Positions 52,952 through 60,940 of a DNA stretch of 60,940 bases are shown one piece after another. The DNA is from Candidatus Cloacimonadota bacterium (GTDB taxonomy: Bacteria; Cloacimonadota; Cloacimonadia; Cloacimonadales; Cloacimonadaceae). Under the pieces are notes generated by a model. That model was given only the letters and a program-made list of their open reading frames with translations, searched no databases and had not been told where the DNA came from. The stretch lies in NCBI GenBank assembly GCA_028681035.1, contig JAQUJJ010000004.1:1-60940 (forward strand), read 5' to 3'. A program made the position numbers and the translations under genes. Position 1 is the first letter of the stretch. Every line of letters begins with the position of its first letter.

Positions 52952-53721
52952 AAGCTAAACATATCATCCTCGTTCTCATTACCCTGTCTATGAGCCTTGG
53001 TTTATTATTCGCCCAAGCTGCTGAAACAACAGCAGTTCCTGAGGCGGCAGCAGCAGCAGAATCGTTAAACATATTTACCATTTTCGTAAATAGCGGAACA
53101 TGGGCATATCCCATTCTGCTAACTTTCGTTATTGGTATTGTGTATGCTTTTGCCCGTTGGGTACAGCTTTACCGCAAAGAGAAAATTGATGCCGGTAAGT
53201 TTTATCTGAAACTTCGCAACTATATTAAGAACGACCAATTAGACGAAGCCACCAAGATTTCCGAAAGCTACAAGGGAACAACGATGGGCTTTATCTTCTG
53301 GAGTGCACTGATGATCTTCAAGGATGCCCGCAAATCAGGCAAAAAAGGTGAAGAGATGAGACAATCGGTTCAGAACTCCCTAGAAGAATCGGTACTACAG
53401 ACCGTGCACAAACTTGATGGCGGACTTTTTTGGTTCGATACACTTGCTCAGATTGCTACATACCTTGGACTCTTGGGAACAATTTGGGGTTTGCTGGCAG
53501 CCTTTACAGCTATGGCTGGACTTACAGGTGCTGCTCAGGGCGCTGCCCTTACGAACGGAATTCGGCTAGCTATAGGAACAACCGCTCTTGGCTTGTTGGC
53601 AGCTATCCCGCTTACGCTTATCAAGGGCTGGCTTTTCACACGAGCCAATAACCTTATCAGTGATATCGATGAATACAGCGTTAAACTAATCAACACAATT
53701 AACAATGCAATAAAGGACTAA
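52948..53721 (+). CDS. MotA/TolQ/ExbB-family proton-channel subunit
   Basis: 257 aa. It starts with a cleavable-looking signal (IILVLITLSMSLGLLFAQ), unusual for TolQ but seen in ExbB variants. Membrane helices lie at ~50-72, ~168-195 and ~205-232; the conserved block LAQIATYLGLLGTIWGLLAA and LRLAIGT-like pore helices (GIRLAIGTTALGLLAAIPLT) fit the family. The channel couples proton flow to work at the outer membrane through ExbD/TolR subunits. ATG 52948 was chosen with AAGGAG five bases upstream. Confidence 0.9.
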   Translation: MKAKHIILVLITLSMSLGLLFAQAAETTAVPEAAAAAESLNIFTIFVNSGTWAYPILLTFVIGIVYAFARWVQLYRKEKIDAGKFYLKLRNYIKNDQLDEATKISESYKGTTMGFIFWSALMIFKDARKSGKKGEEMRQSVQNSLEESVLQTVHKLDGGLFWFDTLAQIATYLGLLGTIWGLLAAFTAMAGLTGAAQGAALTNGIRLAIGTTALGLLAAIPLTLIKGWLFTRANNLISDIDEYSVKLINTINNAIKD

Positions 53722-53724
53722 ACC

Positions 53725-54243
53725 ATGGCTACTTATCGGCCTTCCGCAATGCGCCAACAAAAGGCACAAACCGCGCCTCAGGAACCAAACCTGGTGCCGA
53801 TTATGAACCTGTTTCTCACCATTATACCATTTATGCTTATGTTTGTGGTGATCTCGCAGGTAGCCTTAGTTGCGCTAAATTTCTCTTCAGGGGAAGGCGG
53901 TGGTGGTAGTTCCGGTGGTGGTGGCGGCGGAAAAGATATGGAGAAAGTGGAGATTATTGTTCTTGATAGCGATTATGCTAAGAGGAACGAGTTTCTCGGC
54001 TTTGAAATCCGCGAGCCTGGCATGGATACCAAGATGATATCTGCCAACAACGAGAACTACAATTTTGTCGCCTTGGATAAACTTATTAAAGAAATCAAAG
54101 ACCGTAAGGCAGACTTAATTGATATCACCGTTACAGTTTATCCCAATGTCCTCTATGGTGATCTGATTAGAACTATTGACTTGTGTAAATCCAATGGTTT
54201 TTCTCAAGTTCATTACAACCGCGCCGTGGCGAGTTTCTATTAA
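53725..54243 (+). CDS. ExbD/TolR-family subunit with Asn at the proton site
   Basis: 172 aa. A single membrane helix at ~23-52 (NLVPIMNLFLTIIPFMLMFV) follows a short cytoplasmic start. The position of the essential Asp of ExbD/TolR (in xTPxxDVML) reads Asn28. A glycine/serine-rich stretch (56-69) links to a periplasmic domain ending VHYNRAVASFY, TolR-like (LYGDLIRTIDLCKSNGFSQV). Four bases after the TolQ-like gene and 12 before the second TolR-like gene. If Asn28 cannot carry protons, the other subunit must do so. Confidence 0.85.
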   Translation: MATYRPSAMRQQKAQTAPQEPNLVPIMNLFLTIIPFMLMFVVISQVALVALNFSSGEGGGGSSGGGGGGKDMEKVEIIVLDSDYAKRNEFLGFEIREPGMDTKMISANNENYNFVALDKLIKEIKDRKADLIDITVTVYPNVLYGDLIRTIDLCKSNGFSQVHYNRAVASFY

Positions 54244-54255
54244 TGAAGGAGTTGA

Positions 54256-54798
54256 ATGATGGAATCTAAAAGCAGTTCAAATAGGAAAACGCGCCGTGTT
54301 CGCAGGAAAGTTGACGAAGTTAAGGGGCTTTCGATTACGTCCCTTTTGGATGTCCTAACTATTATTCTGGTTTTTTTGATTAAAAACGTTTCTACAGAAT
54401 CTGTTAAGATATCTACTGAAAAAGATATTAACTACCCTTCAACTATTACTAATGATTTATTGATGGATAAAGCTGAGGCGACTCCTGTGAAAATATTTAC
54501 AGATCGCATCATTCTGGGTAATGAAAGCCTTAATTTTGGTAGTCCTCAAGACCTGTTGTTGAGCACAGATAAGCGTAAGGCTATTCAGCAGTACCTTCAA
54601 GCTGAAGCAGGAGCTATCTATGCAAACAATCCTGAAGACGTAGAGGCTTGTTTGATTGTTCAAGCAGATAGTGCCATCCAGTGCGAATATATTTCAGAGA
54701 TAGTAAAGATTGGAACATCCGTTGGCTATACCCGAATCTATTTTGCTACGCTTGAAGACCCAGATTGGCTGAAGAACGTTAGCGTAGCTTCAAGGTAA
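54256..54798 (+). CDS. ExbD/TolR-family subunit with the proton-site Asp
   Basis: 180 aa. A basic N-terminus (RKTRRVRRK), then the helix LSITSLLDVLTIILVFLI with the canonical Asp32, then a periplasmic domain ending YISEIVKIGTSVGYTRIYFA, as in TolR. ATG 54256 with AGGAG four bases away; the adjacent ATG at 54259 is the alternative. Paired with the Asn-bearing copy, it resembles the AglQ/AglS double-TolR arrangement of Myxococcus. Confidence 0.87.
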   Translation: MMESKSSSNRKTRRVRRKVDEVKGLSITSLLDVLTIILVFLIKNVSTESVKISTEKDINYPSTITNDLLMDKAEATPVKIFTDRIILGNESLNFGSPQDLLLSTDKRKAIQQYLQAEAGAIYANNPEDVEACLIVQADSAIQCEYISEIVKIGTSVGYTRIYFATLEDPDWLKNVSVASR

Positions 54799-54812
54799 GA
54801 GGAGGAGGTATA

Positions 54813-56261
54813 ATGGCAAAACTATTAAACATGAAATTGAACTATAAAGGCAAACTTCTAGACTTTGTCCGAGAGGGTAGAGACATCAAGAAGAAGTTCT
54901 TTATCGGTTCAAACAAATACCTTTTCTGGCAGATACTAGATCCCAAATTCCCTGATAAGCATCTGTTTATTACTGAAAAGGGTAATCAATACTATATGCA
55001 GCTTCCTCCGGGAGCAAAGTTAAGCTGTGCAAAAAACGGTGAACCTGTCGATAGCACATACTTAACCAAGAACAATATCTTGCAGGGAACTGAGCTGCAG
55101 CTTCGTCCCGATATGACAGGAACAGTTGCTATCGCTCCAGAATGGGAAATTAGCTATGAATACAAAGAACCTTGGGTTACCGTTCTTACTCCTGAGGAGA
55201 AACAAATCGTAGCTCAATATGCCAGATTTTCTGAGCCTACAGCAATGGAACGCTTTAATCGTAACATTATGCTGTTGTTCGTGTTCTTAACCGTTGTATT
55301 TCTCCTGGTTTTCCAAGCATTTCTTAAACCAAAGGAAAGTTTTGATACCACAGTAGAAGAAAAGCTAGCTACTTTGCAGAAAGCCGAATTAGTAAAATAT
55401 GAGGAATCCAAAATAGAAGGTAGCGCTTTAGCAGAAAAAACAACATCTGGAACAGCAGATAAACCCGCTCCAGAGGTGGCAGCCGAAGCTGGTACACCAA
55501 GTCCTAATGCCGGAGCTGCAACCTCTGGTGGCTCAGCGATTAGCGCAGGCTCTATGTTTGGGATTGGTGCTTTCGATCCTACTGCAACTTCTTCTGCTGC
55601 ACCTACAATCCGCGTGGCAACCCTTACTGAAGGCTTTTCTTCATCCCGTCCTGGTGGCGGTGGTGGCGGAAGTGGACCAGGTGCTGGTGGCGGTGGACCA
55701 AACACAGGTGGAGGTCGTACCTCTTCCTTTGATCCTAATGCCCAAGTTGGTTTTTCCAGTGATTTAGGTAAGATTGCTACAAATGCCCCTTCGGTTGGCG
55801 GATCAAGCATCCGTCCCAAAGAAGGCTCGTTTGTAAACGTAGCGGGAGATTTGCGCAAGCTTGCTCCCAGTGGAGTAGCTTTTGGATTAACATCTGGAAC
55901 TAATAAACTTGTTTCCAGTTTTAAGAGCCAAAACGTTGCTCAAGTTACCGAAAGTAGTATTCAAGCTGCTGCACCAGAAACTAGGACTCGTTATGAGACT
56001 ATTGGTGCTACGGTAAAAGCTCGCCAAAGTCAAATAGCGGCTATCTATTCCAAATACAATGCAATTCTTCCCTTCACGGGTAGTGCCTCGATTCGTTTGT
56101 TAATCTCAGCGAATGGTCGGGTTCAATCGGCTATCATTACCCCAAATGGAAACTTACCAGAAGAATTCCTAAAAGAAGTAAAGAACCTGTGTGAAGGCTG
56201 GACATTCAGTGTGAATGACAATAGCGATTATACCTTCACAACGAGATTCCGTAAAAGTTAA
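54813..56261 (+). CDS. TonB-like protein with AgmX/PglI-type C-terminus
   Basis: 482 aa. About 160 cytoplasmic residues of a beta-rich, FHA- or GYF-unlike domain, a membrane helix at ~155-175 (IMLLFVFLTVVFLLVFQAFL), an Ala/Gly-rich linker with GGGGGSGPGAGGGGPNTGGG at ~285-304, and a C-terminal ~85-residue domain (ILPFTGSASIRLLISANGRV onward) matching the AgmX/PglI TonB-like fold. Such proteins (GltJ in Myxococcus) span the periplasm and pass force from the TolQR-type motor. GAGGAGG precedes ATG 54813. Last gene of the cluster, with a terminator 26 bases on. Confidence 0.87.
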   Translation: MAKLLNMKLNYKGKLLDFVREGRDIKKKFFIGSNKYLFWQILDPKFPDKHLFITEKGNQYYMQLPPGAKLSCAKNGEPVDSTYLTKNNILQGTELQLRPDMTGTVAIAPEWEISYEYKEPWVTVLTPEEKQIVAQYARFSEPTAMERFNRNIMLLFVFLTVVFLLVFQAFLKPKESFDTTVEEKLATLQKAELVKYEESKIEGSALAEKTTSGTADKPAPEVAAEAGTPSPNAGAATSGGSAISAGSMFGIGAFDPTATSSAAPTIRVATLTEGFSSSRPGGGGGGSGPGAGGGGPNTGGGRTSSFDPNAQVGFSSDLGKIATNAPSVGGSSIRPKEGSFVNVAGDLRKLAPSGVAFGLTSGTNKLVSSFKSQNVAQVTESSIQAAAPETRTRYETIGATVKARQSQIAAIYSKYNAILPFTGSASIRLLISANGRVQSAIITPNGNLPEEFLKEVKNLCEGWTFSVNDNSDYTFTTRFRKS

Positions 56262-56287
56262 TACATATTAACCCTTCTCTAATCTAA

Positions 56288-56319
56288 AAGCTCCGTATTG
56301 TTTTTACGGAGCTTTTTTT
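56288..56319 (+). terminator. Rho-independent terminator of the envelope cluster
   Basis: AAGCTCCGTA (56288-56297) pairs with TACGGAGCTT (56305-56314), followed by five further T (TTTTTTT in all with the stem). It lies 26 bases after the TonB-like stop. Confidence 0.85.
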
Positions 56320-56573
56320 ATGATTAATGTTCGGGTTAGCATTCACGGATGTAATCTGCAATTTTGGGCTATATGCAATCGAAACATTTTTGTGAATAGA
56401 GAAAGGGTACATTTACAAAGAGTTAAAGAGAAAAGTGAGATGTCCTGAAATATCACGAATATTCTGCTATAAAAGTCCATGCAATCTCAATTTTAGCTCT
56501 CTTTCAAATCGAGTGAGTTGGTAGTATTTCCAGGAGCTGCATGCGTCCTGCATACACAAGTTTTAGGCTCAAA

Positions 56574-56917
56574 TTCATTTATGGTGGGTAAGATAAATTG
56601 AGCTTCAAAAATACAAGACAGTAGTCCCGACGGGACGATAGGTATTAGCGACGGGTTTTAACCCGGCGAAGATAGAACAAAACCAAGTTTTAGTCCCTGC
56701 GGGACGACAGATGGTCTGATGTTTATCTGGCGATGTTTGTGGCTATACAAAGACACCTTTCGCCCCGATGGGGCTTCTTTGGAATGATATACTCATTAAC
56801 GCCGGGTTAAAACCCGTCGCTATTATCTACCATCCCTAATGGGATTTAGGCTGGTTGCTCTAAACGAGTTATACAATATTTCATTGATGCACTAACCCAC
56901 TCTAAATGAACATGAGC
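56574..56917. repeat. ~350-base dispersed element, copy 2
   Basis: Parallel to 29844-30199. The internal inverted pair is perfect here: 56647-56668 (AGCGACGGGTTTTAACCCGG and CG) against 56800-56821, 22 bases each, 131 bases apart. TAGTCCCGACGGGACGA and TAGTCCCTGCGGGACGA occur before and after the left arm. Confidence 0.85.
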
Positions 56918-56960
56918 CTTTTTAATGTAATTCCTGCGCTAACACTCTAAATTCTTCCTT

Positions 56961-57036
56961 GCTTGCATTGCCCTATCATTGCCCACTCATTGCCCTTGTG
57001 GTGGGCATTAGGTGGGCAATGATAGGGCAATGCAAG
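56961..57036. repeat. Large palindrome (GCCCTATCATTGCCCACT family), copy 3
   Basis: GCTTGCATTGCCCTATCATT at the left mirrors the right end AATGATAGGGCAATGCAAGC exactly; the middle has one or two mismatches. Confidence 0.88.
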
Positions 57037-57201
57037 CATGCAATACACCAATTTTCAGTAATCACTTTGGTAATCTCACTAGCGTAGCTCTCATTTACAG
57101 AGTTATCCTCTGCACTAAATTGTGGACAGTCTAGCGGACTATCAGGCGCACGCAAGAGGAAAGTTATTGACAAGCGAGTGTGCCTGAATTGGGATGTATT
57201 A

Positions 57202-59571
57202 ATGAAGTATTACGTTATTCACTTACCTTTTAATATTAACAAGGAACTTGTGTATTGCTCTTCTGATAGAATAGCGGAGGGAGCTAGAGTTTTGGTAAGT
57301 TTATCTGCAAAGCTCTGTCTTGGTATTTGCGGAAAAGAATGTGCGAAGGACAAGAACAATAAGATAAGGTATAAGCAAGTGGAAGAGGTGTTAGACAGTT
57401 CCTCTATCATCCCTTTAGAGCTTATCAAACTTGCGGAGTGGATGGCTGGCTATTACCGCTGTTCTGTGGGTAAAGCCATATTTGCGATGCTTCCTTCAAA
57501 GATGCAACCAGAGCTGGATGCTGCCGTGAAGTGGATTGGCGAAACCGTACCTGAAGAATTTGCCAAACTGCATGCGCTTTTGCAAGATAAGGAATCGGTA
57601 AAACTAACTCAGCTTAGAGTACTCTTGCCCGGCTATCCTCTTTACCGCGAAATTGAAGAAGCAGAAACGCAAGCATTGATTTCTGTGCAACGTAAGCTGA
57701 ATCACCGAGACAAACCTAAGGTAGCGAACTATATAATACCCACTAAACGGGAGTTTGATGAAGATTCCCTTCCCCTAAAACAAAGGGAAGCCTGGGAGCT
57801 AATTAAGCTGGAAAATCATGCTTTCCCAATGGCAAACGTCAGTTCAACAGTATCATACTCCGCTATCAAAGCACTGGTAAAAAAAGAAATAATCCGCATA
57901 GAAGCTCGGCAAGTTGCTCCCGATAACATGTTGTTCGACAAAGTGGATACTCCCAAAGTGATAGAGCTGAATGCTGCACAGAAACAAGCTATAGCAGATA
58001 TCGCAGCAGGTTATGATACATTCAACGTGAACCTGCTTTTCGGGATTACAGGAAGCGGTAAAACAGAAGTGTACATAGAGGTAATTCGCAGGTATCTGGC
58101 TACTGGACGCAGTGTAATCTTCCTGATTCCAGAGATAGCTTTAACACCCCAGATGGTGGAACGCTTTCAGGGAAGTTTTGGCAACACCCTTGCCATACAG
58201 CATAGCCAACTGAGTGAAAAGGATAGATTTAACCAGTGGCAAAAGATTGAAAGCGGAGAAAAAAAGATTATTATCGGAGCACGTAGTGCTATTTTTTCAC
58301 CTGTGCCTAATTTAGGTTTAATAGTTATAGATGAAGAACATGAAGGCACCTACAAGCAAGACAGCACTCCCCGCTATCATGGCAGAGATTTGGCGATAGT
58401 GCGTGCGAAGATGCAAAATGCACAGGTCATATTGGGGAGCGCAACCCCTTCGCTGGAATCTTGGAATAACGCTTTAATCGGTAAATATAAGCTAATGAAG
58501 TTGGAATCCCGCCCCCTGGATTATACTTTGCCAGAAGTTAAAATTGTAGATATGAGGGATGAATATGATCAAGAGCTTATCTCCCCCACCTTGATGAATG
58601 CGATTGACCAACGCCTGCAAAGGAAAGAACAGGTAATCCTATTTCAAAACCGCAGGGGGTATTCATCCTTTATGCAATGTCTAAAGTGTGGAAACCTTGT
58701 AACCTGCAAGCAATGCGAGATAAGCATGGCATACCACAGAGACAAGGAAGAAATGCAATGCCACTATTGTGGGAGCAGCTTTCCCAGCCCACGTAAGTGT
58801 CCGGATTGTGGCAGCTATAGTTTTTCCTATGGTGCGCCCGGGACACAAAAACTGGAACAGACGCTGAAAGTCCTCTTTCCATCCGCCAAGATTTTAAGGA
58901 TGGATTCTGATTCTGCCAGAAAGCGAGACACCTACAAATCTATGTATAACCGCATGAAAAAGCGGGAAGTGGATATCCTATTGGGTACGCAAATGATTTC
59001 CAAAGGCTTAGACTTTCCAGAGGTTACTCTTGTGGGCATAGTGATGGCAGATATCAGCCTGAATGTGCCGGATTTCAGAGCCGCAGAACGCAGCTTTCAG
59101 TTGCTTACCCAAGTTGCGGGACGTTCGGGACGCGGAGAAAAAGCCGGAGAGGTAATAATCCAAACCTACAACCCCGAGCACTACGCAATACGAACAGCAA
59201 GTAAGCAAGACTTCCTTAGCTTTGTGGAAGAGGAAATAGAGCTTCGCAAGAAACTATACTATCCACCCTTTTATCGCTTGGCAAGGATTGTGTTTCAGTG
59301 CCCGGATTTAGATGTAATGAGGCAGGAAGTGGATACAATTGGAGCTGCAAAACAAAACCTGCTTGAAAGCTTTAAGGCTCCGGAATTGATGCTCTTGGGA
59401 CCTTCACCTGCTCCCTTTAGCAAGATAAACAATTACTACCGTTATCATCTGATATTTAAGGGCAAAAGCTCTCAGGTTATCCAAAATGCAATATCACAGT
59501 TTGTGGAGCAATATAAATGCCCAAGTGCTGTTTCTTACTATGTGGATATAGACCCTGTATCACTGATGTGA
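57202..59571 (+). CDS. priA: Primosomal helicase PriA
   Basis: 789 aa 3'-5' superfamily 2 helicase for replication restart. An N-terminal DNA-binding part, Walker A GITGSGKTEVYIE, Walker B VIDEEHE, then GSATPS, and the zinc-binding insert CLKCGNLVTCKQC with MQCHYCG and KCPDCG, then the helicase C-terminal GRSGRGEKAGEVIIQT. ATG 57202 gives MKYYVIHLPFNI, a normal PriA start; GTG 57178 is in frame but lacks support. It stands alone. Confidence 0.95.
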   Translation: MKYYVIHLPFNINKELVYCSSDRIAEGARVLVSLSAKLCLGICGKECAKDKNNKIRYKQVEEVLDSSSIIPLELIKLAEWMAGYYRCSVGKAIFAMLPSKMQPELDAAVKWIGETVPEEFAKLHALLQDKESVKLTQLRVLLPGYPLYREIEEAETQALISVQRKLNHRDKPKVANYIIPTKREFDEDSLPLKQREAWELIKLENHAFPMANVSSTVSYSAIKALVKKEIIRIEARQVAPDNMLFDKVDTPKVIELNAAQKQAIADIAAGYDTFNVNLLFGITGSGKTEVYIEVIRRYLATGRSVIFLIPEIALTPQMVERFQGSFGNTLAIQHSQLSEKDRFNQWQKIESGEKKIIIGARSAIFSPVPNLGLIVIDEEHEGTYKQDSTPRYHGRDLAIVRAKMQNAQVILGSATPSLESWNNALIGKYKLMKLESRPLDYTLPEVKIVDMRDEYDQELISPTLMNAIDQRLQRKEQVILFQNRRGYSSFMQCLKCGNLVTCKQCEISMAYHRDKEEMQCHYCGSSFPSPRKCPDCGSYSFSYGAPGTQKLEQTLKVLFPSAKILRMDSDSARKRDTYKSMYNRMKKREVDILLGTQMISKGLDFPEVTLVGIVMADISLNVPDFRAAERSFQLLTQVAGRSGRGEKAGEVIIQTYNPEHYAIRTASKQDFLSFVEEEIELRKKLYYPPFYRLARIVFQCPDLDVMRQEVDTIGAAKQNLLESFKAPELMLLGPSPAPFSKINNYYRYHLIFKGKSSQVIQNAISQFVEQYKCPSAVSYYVDIDPVSLM

Positions 59572-59610
59572 TTGGGAGTTATCATTGGGCATGACGGGTT
59601 GGTTGGAGCT

Positions 59611-59700
59611 ATAGGCATCTTGCCTATACTGGAGAGGCAGGCATCTTGCCTGGCAACACAAGCGAGACGCTTGTATGCCCAGTACAGGCGGGACGCCTGT
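59611..59700. repeat. Cluster of four short palindromes after priA
   Basis: ATAGGCATCTTGCCTAT (59611-59627), CAGGCATCTTGCCTG (59638-59652), ACAAGCGAGACGCTTGT (59658-59674) and ACAGGCGGGACGCCTGT (59684-59700). Two loop types (ATCTT, GAG/GGG-AC) alternate. No T-runs. Confidence 0.8.
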
Positions 59701-59736
59701 AACTCCAGACATAAACTCTTGTAGCTCCAATTAGCA

Positions 59737-60522
59737 CTATACGTCTATCAAAGGAGTAGGGCAGTTCTGCGCTGCTACCAACAGCTTAATATCGCTTCTG
59801 ATGCTATCTAGATAATCACGCATAGTTCTTTCTGCCAAGGCAGGATCGTTGTTTACTTCGCTGAGATGTGCAAGAATGAGATTCTTAAGTCCAGGATGAT
59901 ATACACTGCTCAGCAACCCTACTGCTTGGATGTTTGAAAGGTGGCCGTGGGTGCTGCGAATACGTTGCTTTAGATGCCAGTCGTAGGGTCCATTCATCAG
60001 CATCGTCTCATCATGGTTACTCTCCAGAATCAAAGTACTAGCACCAGATAGCTTAAACACGCTTAATTGTGACGGATATCCAAGATCGGTAGCTATCCCA
60101 AGTTTTCGGCTAGGCTCATCTGTGGGATACATACAGAAATTACAACCTTCCGCAGCATCATGAGAAGCAGCAAAGGCTTCCACAGTAATATCACCAATTG
60201 TGAAGATACTGCCGGTTTGAAAGATAACTAATCTATCCCCAACATTGCCAAGCCTGTCGCCACAGTAGGATAAGGTAGGTCGGTTAATCATTATGGGAAT
60301 CTTTAACTTGCGGGACACGGCACCTACGCTGCGGGTATGATCTCCATGTTCATGGCTTACTACAACAGCAGCGAGTTTGCCGGCGTCAAGATGCAATGCC
60401 TCCATAGCTGCCAGAATGCGATACATACTTATACCCGCATCAAGCAATATTGCCGTGGATGAGGTTTGCACCAGCACACAGTTGCCTTTACTGCCGCTGG
60501 CAATAACCGTAGTTTGGAACAT
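59737..60522 (-). CDS. MBL-fold metallo-hydrolase, YycJ/WalJ-like
   Basis: 261 aa. The start FQTTVIASGSKGNCVLVQTS and the metal site VVSHEHGDHTRSV are those of the YycJ/WalJ branch; LESNHDETML and LSNIQAVG with LAHLSEVNND follow in order. Members are 5'-3' nucleases in mismatch repair or phosphodiesterases in Firmicutes. It shares one base with the HD gene stop (TAATG), so the two are a translational pair. Confidence 0.85.
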   Translation of the reverse strand: MFQTTVIASGSKGNCVLVQTSSTAILLDAGISMYRILAAMEALHLDAGKLAAVVVSHEHGDHTRSVGAVSRKLKIPIMINRPTLSYCGDRLGNVGDRLVIFQTGSIFTIGDITVEAFAASHDAAEGCNFCMYPTDEPSRKLGIATDLGYPSQLSVFKLSGASTLILESNHDETMLMNGPYDWHLKQRIRSTHGHLSNIQAVGLLSSVYHPGLKNLILAHLSEVNNDPALAERTMRDYLDSIRSDIKLLVAAQNCPTPLIDV

Positions 60523-60940
60523 TAAATCGGTCTGAATATCTTGTAGTAGCGGTTATTCAGGCGGTCAAATTCCGTCCATACGGCATTTGGAGGTGCTGCA
60601 TTGATCATCTGTGCCACTCCTACTGTTTGTGCATCCAGGTTGTCACAAAGGTGCAATAACAGGGCTTCCAAAGTTTGGGGTAAACGCACCGATGCTTTTT
60701 CATATTCGCCATGATGCGCCAGGATAAGATGCCGCAGATTTAGCAACAGCTCAGCAGGAAAGCCAGGAATACGTGCAGCAGTTTCGCAAACTAATTGGTC
60801 TGAAAGACTAAGATGACCTACCAGCCTGCCAATATCAGAGAATTCTATATTAGTTTTCCCTTCGTATTCTGTAACCTTTGCCACGTCGTGCAATAAAGCT
60901 CCGCATACCAGCAAATCGTAGTTCACAGGATACATAGTGG
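60522..60940 (-). CDS. HD-domain protein, YhaM-like 3'-5' exoribonuclease, 5' end outside the window
   Basis: The visible 139 codons start at the right edge. LVCGALLHDVAKVTEYEG is the HD metal motif (His-Asp), and LRHLILAHHGEYEKAS the downstream HH ligand, as in YhaM-family exonucleases, usually about 310 aa with an N-terminal OB-fold. Only the C-terminal HD part is present here; the ATG at 60935 in the frame is internal, as the frame remains open to the window end. Confidence 0.78.
   Translation of the reverse strand, partial: TMYPVNYDLLVCGALLHDVAKVTEYEGKTNIEFSDIGRLVGHLSLSDQLVCETAARIPGFPAELLLNLRHLILAHHGEYEKASVRLPQTLEALLLHLCDNLDAQTVGVAQMINAAPPNAVWTEFDRLNNRYYKIFRPI

Larger units (their letters stand above)
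56320..57201. other. Intergenic region with two dispersed repeats before priA
   Basis: About 880 bases without a gene, mostly copy 2 of the ~350-base element and copy 3 of the large palindrome. TTGACA at 57167-57172 may be a priA promoter box, with no clear -10. Confidence 0.55.

Noticed and set aside
57167..57200. Strong promoter for priA
   Set aside because: TTGACA is present, but no matching -10 lies at 16-18 bases and the start codon is too close.

Overview
The window reads like a chromosomal segment of a Gram-negative, fermentative or syntrophic bacterium of the Candidatus Cloacimonadota (WWE1) type. The reasons are: two adjacent GWxTD-domain secreted proteins; a huge secreted TPR protein followed by a TolQ/TolR/TolR/TonB-like set; a C-terminal sorting-type domain at the left edge; LPS core and lipid A export genes (heptosyltransferase, MsbA-like ABC); and many short palindromic intergenic repeats. 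The assignment is inferred from gene content, since there is no rRNA in the window.

Layout. 1-5.6 kb: tail of a secreted protein, a GYF/membrane protein, a DUF1292 protein, imidazolonepropionase (hutI), and a pseudokinase fused to a formylglycine-generating-enzyme-like domain. 5.6-8.8 kb (minus strand): a UPF0173 hydrolase, then a type II restriction-modification locus whose SacI-like nuclease is cut by one in-frame TAA. 8.8-9.9 kb: a gene-free, repeat-rich stretch ending in tRNA-Arg(ACG). 10-25 kb: a surface-glycan block with an MsbA-like exporter, about seven glycosyltransferases including a GT10 fucosyltransferase, Gmd and GDP-fucose synthase, and a DegT aminotransferase with an RmlC-like epimerase, an ATP-grasp enzyme and a GNAT. 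WaaF and a CDP-glycerol-type phosphotransferase follow, then tatD and tcdA. 26.6-29.8 kb (minus): a tight three-gene operon of inositol-phosphate synthase, a CDP-alditol-type phosphotransferase and an inositol-1-phosphate cytidylyltransferase-like protein.

30.3-35.2 kb: an ABC transporter with TerB-like, FHA-like, ATPase and membrane parts in one chain, two cyclic-nucleotide-binding-fold proteins, and tag. 35.3-38.3 kb (minus): a predicted vitamin B6 kinase/ECF-transporter operon in which one ATPase-like gene carries only the ABC signature motif and the next only the Walker motifs. 38.9-44.8 kb: dnaE and two GWxTD proteins. 45.0-56.3 kb: a YraN-like protein, then an outer-membrane-type protein, a 1944-residue TPR protein, a small secreted protein, ExbB/TolQ, two ExbD/TolR and a TonB/AgmX-like protein, which look like one proton-driven envelope machine. 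57.2 kb to the end: priA, an MBL-fold hydrolase and a truncated HD-domain gene.

Genes cooperate mainly as modules: fucose-nucleotide synthesis plus fucosyltransferase; an amino-sugar set; a probable CDP-inositol set; a probable B6 uptake-and-trapping set; and the envelope energy-transduction set. The intergenic DNA carries at least five dispersed repeat families: a ~75-bp perfect hairpin in three copies, a ~350-bp element in two copies with a 22-bp internal inverted repeat, a ~60-bp hairpin family with co-varying arms, short 15-17-bp palindromes with constant loops, and CACGTGGG-containing hairpins.
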